Shown here piece after piece: positions 1 to 11,609 of a stretch of DNA of 20,222 bases. A program made the position numbers and the translations under genes. This stretch comes from Botryococcus braunii (taxonomy: Eukaryota; Chlorophyta; Trebouxiophyceae): positions 314,058 through 334,279 of the forward strand of contig KV908511.1 in the NCBI GenBank assembly GCA_002005505.1, given 5' to 3'. Under the pieces are notes generated by a model. That model was not told the DNA's origin and made no database searches. It saw nothing but the letters and a program-made list of their open reading frames with translations. Within the stretch, counting starts at the first letter, position 1. Every line of letters begins with the position of its first letter.

Positions 1-78
1 TTTCTCGCGGGAGGATGATGTGGATGCGAGGGAGCAGGGAGCAGTTGGCGAAGCTGTTGGAGAGGATTGACCAGAGGG

Positions 79-225
79 AAGGAGGAGGAGGAGGAGGAGG
101 AGTAGGAGGAAAAGAAGGAGGCGGAGGAGGACAATGACAAAACGAGGATAGTCAGAGGGGAAGAGGGAGGGGAGGAGGGAGGAGGAGGAGGAGCGGGAGG
201 AGGAGGAGGAGGAGGAGGAGGAGCG
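79..225. repeat. GGA-rich purine low-complexity tract
   Basis: The plus strand is almost purely purine, with long runs of GGA broken by single T or C bases; a shorter similar stretch follows at about 358-408. Short open frames across it are low-complexity products and I do not call them genes. The tract may be intron or intergenic DNA of the gene whose exon lies at 1383. Confidence 0.9.
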
Positions 226-574
226 GTGGTGCTAGTGGCGGTGGCAGTAATGGCACCGGTAGCGGTAACTGTTTCGGAAGTAATAGTAGTAGTTGTTGTC
301 GTTAATGCAGCGGTATTGGTATTAATTGTGGTGGTCTTAGGACAAGCAGTAACAGAAGCAGTAGAAAGGATGAGGATGAAGAAGAAGAAGGAGGAGAAGA
401 AGATCAACTAGCACAAGCAGTGGCAAGCGAGAGCAATTTAGCCCACAATGTTTCTACTTTTCTCTGTTGCCAGTTGCCCTGCATGGCGTCCTGGCTAGCC
501 GCCAGCTGGGTGTGCAGGGCAGGCAGGTAAATCTGTTTTCAAGCAGCAATCTCACTTGCATCACTTCCAATCCC

Positions 575-880
575 TCAGAGTACTCTCCCGGCATCGCTGC
601 CGGTCCCTTACAGCAGTCTCCCAGCATCCCTGCCTGTCCCTTGGAGCAGTCTCCCGGCATCCCCGCCACTTCCGTAGAGCAGTCTCCCGGTATCCTTGCC
701 AGTCCCTTAGAGTAGTCTCCCAGCATCCTTTCCAGTCCCGTAGAGCAGTCTCCCGGCATCCCTGCCACTCCGGTAAAGCAGTCTGCGGGCATCCCTGCCA
801 GTCCCTTAGGGCAGTCTCCTGGCATCCCTGCCAGTCTCTCAGAGCAGTGCTCCTGGCATACCTGCCAGTCCCTTAAGGGA
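575..880. repeat. 33-bp minisatellite, about 9 copies
   Basis: A degenerate unit containing CAGTCTCCCGGCATCCCTGCC recurs with a period of 33 bp: the GTCTCCC core is seen near 616, 649, 682, 715 and onward, ending near 870. Because 33 is a multiple of three, several frames stay open on both strands. The minus strand could encode about nine copies of an 11-residue unit like GDCSKGLAGMP within an open frame at 454-909. I see no splice or start evidence that it is translated, so I call it a minisatellite. Confidence 0.9.
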
Positions 881-1382
881 GACCCTCTTTCCCAGCAGGC
901 CCCATCCACCCGATCCTCAATTTGTCACCTGCGACGTGCAAATGCCCATCCCCTTATGTTGTCGCATCATGGGGTAATGCAACAGGGTTGCGGTTTCTTA
1001 GCGCAACAGTTCGTGCTCTCCGCGATGTGTTCATCCCATTATGGGTGGCCCCCTTCGCGCCAGACGTTTTGATCTGAACAGCAAAGCCAAGTACAAGTGT
1101 ACAGAGTCAAGTCGTTTGTTAAGAGCCCAGCTTGCAGGTCTGGGAGTTTCTGGCCTACAGTGTTTATGTCCCTCGCACTGCAAGTCCTGGAGCAGTACAG
1201 TCTGAGAGAAAAGTGCCCCAGTGCTTTCTGAAAGAGAAACGTGAAATATATTAGTTTCAGGCCCCTGATGCCCGAGCAGTAACGTGGCAACATCATAACG
1301 GTCGCGTGTCAAAATCACCGTTGTTTGTTTGTTTGTTTTCATGTTGTTTTGTTTGCGAGTTGTTTGTATGCTCCTACTGCAG
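881..1382. other. No gene seen; probable intron ending at a 3' splice site
   Basis: No convincing coding frame. The stretch contains a short GTTT repeat (about 1320-1340), a partial duplicate of the following exon's splice acceptor (near 1178-1210), and the acceptor CTACTGCAG ending at 1382. It is probably an intron of the DusA-like gene, whose earlier exons would lie left of the window or be unrecognised. Confidence 0.5.
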
Positions 1383-1607
1383 GTGCTGGAGCAGTACAGT
1401 GTGTACGGGGACTCCATGGTGGGCCGCTGGGGCCGACGGCCAGACGGCGCTGTACAGCCTGGGGTCCGGAGCATCATCATCCCCATTCTGGGAATGTTCC
1501 ATGGGCAGCCCGGGGCACGCCGCTGGAGACAGGCCATCGATCAGGAGCTTCGTACCGCCACATCTGTGTCTGCCGTCATCCAGGTGTCCTCCTTAGGAAA
1601 TAAATAG
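1383..1607 (+). CDS. tRNA-dihydrouridine synthase (DusA-like), C-terminal exon
   Basis: This exon follows a good acceptor (CTACTGCAG) and reads in phase 0 to a TAA/TAG-type stop ending at 1607, 74 residues. It contains the stretch ILGMFHGQPGARRWRQAI. That matches the C-terminal signature of DusA-type dihydrouridine synthases, in which a lG.F.G.pGAR.WR motif sits in the helical tRNA-binding domain. These FMN enzymes reduce uridine in the D loop of tRNA; the flavin barrel must be encoded by exons I cannot see. The distance from the motif to the stop (about 25 residues) suits the family, so I prefer this as the last exon. Alternatively a weak donor at 1584 (CAG then GTGTCC) would leave a 201-bp phase-0 exon joining the one at 1991. 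Third codon positions are rich in G and C. Confidence 0.6.
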   Translation: MLEQYSVYGDSMVGRWGRRPDGAVQPGVRSIIIPILGMFHGQPGARRWRQAIDQELRTATSVSAVIQVSSLGNK

Positions 1608-1650
1608 CTTTAATGATCGTGAACAACCAAATACAGTTTACTTCGATTAT

Positions 1651-1928
1651 GTGCTGGTTGGGGCACAAAGGTTGTGCTAGTTGGGGCGCAAATGATTGCT
1701 GGTTGGGGCAATATTTGTGCTGGTTGGGGCCCAAATTTGTGCTGGTTGAGGCACAAATGTGTTCTGGTTGGGGCAGAATTGTGTGCTGGTTGGCGCCCAA
1801 ATGTGTGCTGGTTGGGTGCACAAACGTGTGCTGGTTGCTGCACAGATGGATGCTGATTAGGGCACGAAAGTGTGTTGGTGGGGCACAAATGTATGCTTGT
1901 TGCGTCATCATGCTTGTGGTGGCACCGC
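1651..1928. repeat. About 22-bp minisatellite, roughly 12 copies
   Basis: Imperfect copies of GTGCTGGTTGGGGCACAAAT recur head to tail with spacing of about 22 bp, degenerating towards the right edge. The period is not a multiple of three, so the open frames across it on either strand are chance. It lies just downstream of the DusA-like exon, in its 3' flank or an intron. Confidence 0.9.
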
Positions 1929-1990
1929 AGGAGACAATGAAGTGTGTGCCACAGCATGTGCTGGATGCCCCCCCGCTGTCCCGCCCGCAG

Positions 1991-2194
1991 GACCTCCCGC
2001 AGTACAGCCCGGGGCCCCTCCCGGATCCTGCCCCTCTCCCGCTCCGATGGCAGTTGGAACCTCCTGCGGGAGGCGCGTTTCCGGAACCTTCCCCGCCACC
2101 CCCAGCTCATATCAACCCTCCGCCGTCTGGGCAAATGGCAGGCCGCTTGCCCTCTCTGCCCGCTATGGGGTCAGGAGACGGCCAAGCTGCAGAG
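1991..2194 (+). CDS. Possible GC-rich exon, product not recognised
   Basis: The segment is flanked by a plausible acceptor (CCGCCCGCAG, ending 1990) and donor (GAG then GTGAGA, from 2195) and is 204 bp, with no stop in any of the three plus frames. Frame phase 0 continues the DusA-like exon if that one is spliced at 1584, but gives a proline-rich low-complexity peptide. The frame shifted by one base has higher G/C at third positions and includes a CPLCPLWG cysteine pair. It would need another upstream exon or the ATG at 1944. I cannot decide which frame is real, or whether the segment is coding at all. Confidence 0.3.
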
Positions 2195-2432
2195 GTGAGA
2201 GCATCAGCCAATCAGAGCGAAGGTCGGGATGGGACTCAGCAGAGTTGCGCGGTGCCCGGGAAGGGGAGCAGAGAACCGGGTGGTGCCCCTGGAGGCCCCC
2301 AGGGGACCCTGGCTGCAGATGGGGGTTTGCAACCTCCTGCAGGGCAGGCCATAATACAGGGGACCCGAGGCGGTAGGGCTGCTGGCAATGGAGTGGCTGG
2401 CACGTGGGTGGACGACCTCATGGTGTCTGCAG

Positions 2433-2582
2433 GGTGGCTGTACAAGTGGATTGCAGGTACAGCGAACGGCGGGGCGTCCCGTTCGGAAGCGCTCCGTGGC
2501 AGCAGAGAGGGGCGCCCTTGAGGGGCCGGCCCCCTTCCGGTACATCACCGGGCCCGGTCTCTACGCCCGGGGCCCCTTTTGA
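2433..2582 (+). CDS. Possible terminal exon, product not recognised
   Basis: It follows the acceptor GTCTGCAG (ending 2432). In phase 0 it reads 49 residues to a TGA at 2580-2582, with a plausible end RYITGPGLYARGPF and high G/C at third positions. The phase fits the exon candidate at 1991-2194 in its phase-0 frame, giving a three-exon tail for the DusA-like gene. The alternative is that both candidates are non-coding 3' flank. No domain is recognised. Confidence 0.3.
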   Translation, partial: GGCTSGLQVQRTAGRPVRKRSVAAERGALEGPAPFRYITGPGLYARGPF

Positions 2583-2978
2583 GTAAAACGAGCACATCTC
2601 CTGTTTGCTTTTGCCCTGGTCTCAATGTGTGCCCGAGCTCCTGCTCACAGTCTAAAGTTATGACCCCTGACGATATGCTCTCCTGGCCTCGAGAACGAGC
2701 ACTTCAGGGACTTACGCCCCTAGCCTGTCAGTGTGTTGAACAGAGCGCTGCAACTTTCGAGGGGGGCCCGGGGTTTGTTTCTGCTTGCTCTGGGATACCA
2801 GCAACCACCTGTGCAGGTCGTTTTTGTGGTCATCGAGGTGACCGTTGCAGCCGTCGGGCACGCAGCCGTCGGGCACGCAGCTAAGGCTATGAGCAATCTG
2901 CTCAATCAAGTTCAGTGGGTTCTCAACAAGAGACTTCTTGAAGGCCTTAGCAGTCTGTCAAGTAGTCTGAGAAGCTTG
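2583..2978. other. Convergent 3' flank, no gene seen
   Basis: This separates the end of the plus-strand candidates from the stop of the minus-strand gene at 2979. It contains two tandem copies of a 15-bp unit (CAGCCGTCGGGCACG) around 2848-2880. I see no supported coding exon. Confidence 0.6.
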
Positions 2979-4736
<1,758 letters not shown>

Positions 4737-5246
4737 CTAAAAATGCGGCTGATATGTTTCACTTTTCTCTATAAGGACCTTCCAATTTCCGCACTGCCGT
4801 CCAGCCTGGAAGTTCCAGGGCGCCGACCCTAGGTTCCCAACCGGGGAATAATCGGTCCCGTTCCGGAGCCCTTGGGCCCTGAAGGGCTAGGGGCCTGGGC
4901 CCTTGGGCCAACCGGCGGGGACTTTCCGGACAGTTCCGACACTCCCACGTTTTCCCCCATCGACTATTTTTAAACGACCACCTTCACAGAAGGTGCGGGC
5001 AACACAGGCAAGAAACAGACTGTACTCAATGCAATAGAGGTCAGACTATCTTCGAGTTGCTATTCAATCTTCGGGGTGGTGCATGCCAATAGGGTCTAAA
5101 GTGTCCTTCTATTTACTTGGCCGGTAAACAGCATCGAAACTACCTGCCGCTCACGCATACGATTAGACTAGGGAACTCCGTCGCAAAGACCAATTGAGCA
5201 TTACCCGTGCAGAAAACGTCACACTTCCACAGATTTTTGTAGGGGC
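4737..5246. promoter_or_regulatory. Spacer between divergent genes, with GC-rich core
   Basis: This separates the minus-strand gene (left) from the GATA gene (right), which diverge. A GC-rich block at about 4805-4960 holds two direct copies of GCCCTTGGGCC (4869-4879 and 4899-4909) and a 7-bp inverted repeat (AGCCCTT and AAGGGCT). It may include both promoters and the unplaced first exons of the minus-strand gene. No TATA box stands out. Confidence 0.35.
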
Positions 5247-7316
5247 ATGGGACCACTTAGGCCGGTGGTTCCGCATGCAGCTGGTCCGTGCCACCACTGT
5301 GGAGAGTCACTCACGTGTTGCTGGAGGAAGGGGCCGGCAGAAAAGCCCCATCTTTGCAATGCTTGTGGTTCTCGGTGGCTGGCCAAAAAGGACCTGAAGG
5401 GGTAACCCCTCCCCCCCGAGCGTCTTCCGCATTGTGCTGAAACGGGACACGGATGTGAAACTTCTTCTTCTGTCCCATATTTGTTCACCATTCTACCATG
5501 TTGAAATACCCGATTCTGTATACCGCATTTCACGAGAACTTACAAGAATCGGTTTGCAACTTCAATCACTACCGTAATACCAACTCGTCTCCACTGAGCA
5601 GGACGGTTCTAAGGAAGCTTTTGTCCTAATTCCAGGTACTATCCTGGAAAAAGAGTGACAGGAAAACCCAGTTATCAGGAGGATGTCAGTAACGGAGGCT
5701 CGTACTACACACATGACGACACCGAAGCCGACTTCTTCAATATGAAAGTGCCGACAAAGAAGAGGAAGAAGTTGAGGTACGTGTGGGGAGAGCAATTAAG
5801 GCAAATCACCACTCTCTGGCATGTTGATGTGGCAGATCTCCAGTGGGAAGTTCCAACTAACTCCCCTTGTGTTCCTCTTTATTTCCAGAATCTATCCATC
5901 AATGCATAGCCGTGCCATTCCTTTTGAGAAGGTGTCATGTGTTGTAACTGTTTTTGCATGAGAGATTTCTGTAGACTGGGTTGATGTCTGGTAAAAAACC
6001 CTTGTGGCTTTTCCTATTCCCATTTATGGTTGTATACAGATATATTACTTTGACCAACAAAAAAAGCTAGGTTTCTGTGTGGGTGGATGTGCTCAATGCC
6101 AGGAGGTTGGAAGGCTGTAAGCATCGAGACTCTACTTGGGTTTCAGAGTAATTTGGCAAGAGGCTTGTTGCTAGAATGGTGGGACCTTTGGAAAACCCCG
6201 CTAACTGGCCAGAATTACTCGAACAATGGCTGAGCAGCAGATCCAAGTGCTGAGATGGGCGGCATGTAACATAAGAGAAATGATTTAGTAAGCTCTCAGG
6301 TTTTGGCTTGCCCAACCAATGACACGTGATAGTCAATCTGGCTGCAATTAATTTGACCAAAAGGAATCACAACGACTGAATCCTTTCCAAAACCAAAGAA
6401 CTAGCCAAGCATGGGGTAAGGGAGAGGTGAAGTGATGGAAGTCTCACAACTTCCGTTTCTGACTGATATGCAAGTGGATTGTCAATGCAGCGGATCACCA
6501 GTGAGCAGTTATCAGTATGCACAAAACTCGGACCCTCGCTTTGTGGAGCCTCGCTCAACTTTTAAAAGGAGCATAGGCACGCAGACCGATCCCATCAAAA
6601 CACAAGTTATCATAATCCGAGACCCGTCTGGAGCGGGTGTTATCCCACATCCACCATCCATTTTGGAGAGGCTGCCCTCTGGGATGGTAAGTTATCAAGC
6701 ATTTAAAAGGACCGAATGGAATGGAATGTGTAGTGGAAGTCCTTGTACGCATCCCACACCAGGTCTTTTGCAAACTGTGACTCCTACAAAATATAAAATG
6801 TGTTTCCTGGTGTGGATGTGAATGTGGCTGGCGACAAGGCAATTGATGATGTAATGGTTTCCACTGCTAGCAGTGCCATGTGCAGGTATTTAAGTGCAAG
6901 CAACATGGGCAGTTCATCAATCAAGGCGCTTGTTTCATAACTGTAGCAGCCGCTGTCTTGCAATTATGACATGATTGTTCAGCTTTTTTGCGCTTCATGC
7001 TTATGCTGACACAAAAATTACATTCAGTCTGCTACATGTGTGAAAAGCACCTGTGTTTTGGCTTGCCCATGTGTGTCTTGGCCCTTGTGTTTGACATTGG
7101 CAAGCTGACTTACATGTGTTGCATTTTTAGGGGAGTTTGAGCAGGACCACGAGCTTCAACAAAGATGGTACCGGGATTCCATCATCGTACCTTTCACGCA
7201 CTTCCATGGATGGCAATTTTGTCCCCAGTCGACCGTGTCCTGCACTCTTCAAGGGTCGAGAAGCATTGCAGTCTGGGGCTGACACCACCAGTACTGACAC
7301 TACAGAAAGGCGCTGA
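5247..7316 (+). CDS. GATA-type zinc-finger transcription factor, 4 exons, 225 aa
   Basis: Exons 5247-5401, 5636-5776, 6491-6686 and 7131-7316 join in phase (2, 2, 0) into 678 bp ending in TGA. All junctions are GT-AG; donors include GTACGT and GTAAGT, and acceptors include TTCCAG and TTTTTAG. The ATG at 5247 puts the finger near the N-terminus. Cys15, Cys18, Cys37 and Cys40 form CX2CX18CX2C, with WRKGP and LCNACGSRW, the zinc- and DNA-contacting signature of GATA factors. The position, the [15 protein letters not shown] wording and a basic stretch PTKKRKK (residues 91-97, a likely nuclear localisation signal) resemble plant GATA26/27. Exon 3 has a GTQTDP segment; exon 4 is rich in Ser, Thr and Arg. 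As I recall, plant relatives are about 500 residues, so this one is short and may lack their C-terminal part. The usual TPxW before WR is TCCW here. A sequence-specific nuclear regulator is the expected role. Confidence 0.85.
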
Positions 7317-7579
7317 TCACCGGTATGTTGCCTGACTTCGACCATGCTCTGTAGGCTCTGTAGACAAATGCCATGCCTACAATGATGGGAGTGCAGATTC
7401 ATTTGTGCATTTCTGTGAACAAGCGTTGACAATTGTGTTTTAGAATGCTGTTGTTTCTGGGACGCATATTCAGAGTTGATTATCCTAACCCAGTACAAAA
7501 AACTAATGTCGGCAGGGATGAATAGACCCCTGCCAATATCAGTAAGTTGTAATGGTACAGGATAACTATGAACATTAGT
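7317..7579. other. 3' flank of the GATA gene
   Basis: No coding exon is supported here. A donor-like GTATGT at 7322 lies just after the in-frame stop, so an intron in the 3' untranslated region is possible. Confidence 0.5.
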
Positions 7580-7597
7580 CCCCCCCCCCCCCCCCCC
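7580..7597. repeat. Poly-C run, 18 bp
   Basis: Uninterrupted C run; another of 15 C lies at 7723-7737 and a run of 12 G at 7965-7976, all within 400 bp. Confidence 0.95.
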
Positions 7598-7722
7598 GCT
7601 TCTTTCTGGTGCCCGTGCGTAGCGTAGACAATATGCCCGACATGATTTTCTACACTGGGATCATGGGCGTGATTGTATTTGGTGGTTGTGGGGCATTCCC
7701 AAGGTGTTTTCTAAGTAAGGGT

Positions 7723-7737
7723 CCCCCCCCCCCCCCC
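7723..7737. repeat. Poly-C run, 15 bp
   Basis: Uninterrupted C run directly upstream of a G-rich segment; the two could pair in part. Confidence 0.95.
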
Positions 7738-7760
7738 TCTTGGGGAGCAACCTGGCCCCA

Positions 7761-7779
7761 GGGGCTGGGTGGGCTGGGG
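7761..7779 (+). other. G-quadruplex motif
   Basis: GGGGCTGGGTGGGCTGGGG has four runs of at least three G separated by loops of 2, 1 and 2 bases, a canonical motif with short loops that predicts a stable intramolecular quadruplex on the plus strand. Confidence 0.8.
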
Positions 7780-7866
7780 AGCAGCAAGTAATTCAGATCA
7801 TGTTGAGAGGCTTTGATCAGCAGCTGCATTTTAATGCCATGCACATTGCTTTTAGTCATTGATCCT

Positions 7867-7928
7867 ATTTGTATTTGACATTCTGGTGGGCTACCGGCGG
7901 GCAGCCCACCAGAATGTCAAATACAAAT
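7867..7928. repeat. Perfect hairpin, 26-bp arms, 10-base loop
   Basis: The arm at 7867-7892 (starting ATTTGTATTTGACATTC) is matched by its exact reverse complement at 7903-7928, with loop ACCGGCGGGC at 7893-7902. A 14-base direct repeat with one mismatch (AATGCCATGC, A or G, CAT) lies at 7833-7846 and 7926-7939, overlapping the right arm. The perfect pairing suggests recent formation or selection. Confidence 0.95.
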
Positions 7929-7964
7929 GCCATGCGCATAACCTTCTAAATCAGCTGCAAAAAA

Positions 7965-7976
7965 GGGGGGGGGGGG
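7965..7976. repeat. Poly-G run, 12 bp
   Basis: Uninterrupted G run following AAAAAA. Confidence 0.9.
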
Positions 7977-7979
7977 TAG

Positions 7980-10900
7980 GCAGCAGTGGCTTGGTAGGAA
8001 CTGATGTGGGGATTTTGCACATTAGTTGATACGTTCCACCATCGCCCAGGCTACTAAATGTTTGGCCTGGCTTGAGCTTGGGTCTGTCGATGCGTGTGGT
8101 CCGGCCATAAAGATGAGAAATGCATTGGTCGCTGAAGATCTCATGACCAAATGCGGGTATCTCCCGACAAACAATCAAATGCTGTGAACTAGCATGTTAT
8201 TCAGAGCAGGGTCTGGGGGGAGACTACTTCTTCTGTCAAACATATAGACTATTGAAGCAAACATTCTGAATAAGGCCTAGAGGCCCACTGTATCTCCTTG
8301 CAAGACATACCTGTCCCCTCAGGGTCTGTTGGCTGAGTTAAGTACATGCTGAATGAAGACGCCCAGATATGAGAGCTCTGTTCTCTAACACCCATTTGGT
8401 GGATATCTCAGCAGGTATCATGACACAAGACAATGTCTTTGTCAAGTCAAGTAATGCGAGCTACTTTGATAGGTTTAGGATTTCATTTTTCTGCAGACTT
8501 TCATTGCGGGCTAAACACCTGCTCTTGGCTTGTTTCTGGATCAAACGGCCGTGTCCCTGTGTTTCTTACAAGTGAAGTCACCATACTTGAGGGTTACTAC
8601 GACAAGTTCTCGCAAAGCTTTCAGCACTTAAAAGGATCTTGTGGCTTTGAGTATTTAAATGCCCATGAAAATGCTTGTGACACGGGAATTTGCAGGATGC
8701 TGAAAACCTGGATACAGCACGGGCGTCCAACGTAGCTATGTTTGTCTCCAGAGCTCTACAAACCATCCATAGAGGCTTGAAGTGGATGGCCTTGTGAGAA
8801 GAGTCACGATCCTCCCTCTGTCACACTTTATCATGGCAAGTGGGAGTTGACGGCGTTTTTTAATCCCAATCCCCAGGGGCTATTGGGACATTTTCCAAAC
8901 ACCATCCGTCAGACGTCGCAAATCTGTTGGTTCACTATCAACCTCCGGGTTGTGTGGTTTCGTAAAGTCCTTAATGCAATACTGTTGGGCCATTTTAACT
9001 TAATAAGATATCTAATGTGAAACATAAGTCCGTTCAGGGAGTTGCCGTCTACAATGGTTTGCAATACAGCGAGAATCGGAGTGCAATCCCGTGGCAATTG
9101 CCGGGGTTGTAAGTTGTGGAGTTGATCTGGTTCTTCTAGTGAATTGACTGAAGGTGCAATTTTGTTGGGGTAAAGAGTGTTGCAGACAGCTGGCCACCGT
9201 GTGCACCCCTTCCAAAACAGAGTATGAGGTGTATTCTTAAAGAGTAAAAGGCACAAGGTTAGGCAAAATGTTGCTGTCCAACAGAGTGCATGGATGTGTG
9301 ATTGTACACATTGAGGACAGTCCGCTCTCGGATGAGGCTGAAGACCTCAGATTGATGTCGGCATTGTGAAACTGGAGGCTCTTGACAACAGTGTAGGTCA
9401 GCCAACACTGGCAGTGGATGTGTTACGCACAGATCTGGCGGCAAAGTAGTTTTAATGCTTTGAAGCTTAAATCTGTACTTGTGTTTACATCTTGGTGAAA
9501 CCGTACAGCAAAGCCAGGGTGTGAGCGTGCTGCATATATGTTGATAATTAGTGGGTTGCAGAGCACCTTAAGTTTGAAGCTTGCAAGTTCTTTACCAAAT
9601 TGGAGCTAGGTGCCAGTGATCAATCTTGCCCCTTGGAAAAACCTTTTGAGGGATACCGAAAGCCTTTTGCGTTCAGGCCTAGGGACTTGTGAAAAGACAT
9701 AGGAGCAGTATCTAAGTACACATATGTGCAGTTTTGCATCAATAAATATGCACTGGTATGTAACAAACAGTCTTTCCCATCATATTGGAGTCTTGCACCT
9801 GGTTCAGCTACATGTTGCATACACGCCTTCAATAGTTTATAAGAAAACGAGCTGGCCAACCCAGTCACAGCAAATATGTACTGAACCATAGGACACTCAC
9901 ATGCATTGGCCGTCCAGCACACTATAGTAAACAAAATGAATGAAGCCCTGACATAGCCTGGACCTGGAGATGGTTGTGCTCAAATTTCCAGCTATGGCAT
10001 CGAGGGGGTTTTGGGTGGACCACGCATTAGCTGGCAATGGCTTGATAAATTGCCACTGGCAGTGCCAAAGGGCTGCCATTTTTGTGCTACAAACCCTAGC
10101 TAGTCCATCCCTTGGCAATCCAAATACCCTCTGGAGGTTGAAAAGCATTCTTTTACCCTTCAGTGCTAAGGCACAAAGATGATCGTGGGGAAGAGCTTGC
10201 ACGCTGTTCGAAGTGTTGGAGATGAATAATGGTGCTTGACACTGGATGTTGCTTGGAGGAATTTCAACAAGACATTTCAGACCAACCTTGAACTGAATGG
10301 TATTGCTATTGTCATGCTTACAAATGGATCTGTCTTTTGCTGCATTGCCTCCGTAACATGTTCCTCCATGGCTGCACTGTTTTCATTGACATTTTTACAT
10401 CGGGAACTATGCATGCGCACGGATAATTTTCATTTCTGGCTCTGCCCTGTTGCACAGCATTTACTTCTTATTGAGCTTCATTGCAGGGGCATCTGGGACG
10501 CGCGTGTTTGCATGCATGTGGACGCCCTAAAAGGAGGAAAATAGGCCAGAGGGGTGATTCAGGACCACTTATCCCCGCCCAAGGAAGGTTGGAGTTTAAA
10601 TGTTATAACCTAGGCTACAATTTGTAGCAAGTGAGCAGGTGTACATAATGCTTACCCCAACTCTTAAGGCAGTGTCCACACCAGCGTAGTGACTTCTAGT
10701 ACGGTAAATTTCCAGGAGGTTCTGTAGCTACCAAAACCAGAGTGAAGAAAGCTTTTACTAAAAGGTTGATGAGTCTGACACATGCCATAGAAGTGTGGAG
10801 ATATTGACATATGAGTATACATGGCTGATGTGTTCATGCTTTCTGAGGTGATATGCTGAGCGCAACTTTGATTCCCCAAGTAGGCGCTCAGTGACCTTAA

Positions 10901-11077
10901 GGAGGAAGTATCAAAAACCATTCCAAAAATGGGTCCGTTGTATCCAAACTTGAATGCGCAAGATGGTCTGCTTCAACCAACCATCCACCGTTCCACGCCA
11001 GAGCCCACTGTGACTGGGGTCTGGCCAACTTGTGATGAAAGGGTGTGGGTGCCTGTCCGAAAAACCTGGACAAAGAG
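7980..11077. other. About 3.1 kb with no recognised gene
   Basis: Several frames of about 100 codons exist: plus 8433-8735 and 10236-10544, minus 9620-9934 and 9897-10202. None has a recognisable motif or a phase-consistent neighbour. The base composition is unremarkable and there are no long repeats. It is probably intergenic, or long untranslated or non-coding transcript. Confidence 0.5.
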
Positions 11078-11469
<392 letters not shown>

Positions 11470-11609
11470 GCCTCGTGTTTTTTACTACAACACCTTTTGT
11501 CTCGGGCCCCTAGATTCCGCGTACCCGCGTGCCCGATTTCTGGTGTGCGATTAGGATAGGCTTCACTCTTTTATATAGAGAGTACTCACTACTGGAACCA
11601 ACAACATAT

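Noticed and set aside
575..880. CRISPR-like array
   Set aside because: The 33-bp units adjoin directly with no unique spacers; it is a minisatellite in eukaryotic DNA.
8433..8735. 100-codon plus-strand frame ending HGRPT
   Set aside because: Somewhat protein-like, but no recognisable domain and no phase-consistent neighbouring exon, so it was not annotated as a gene.
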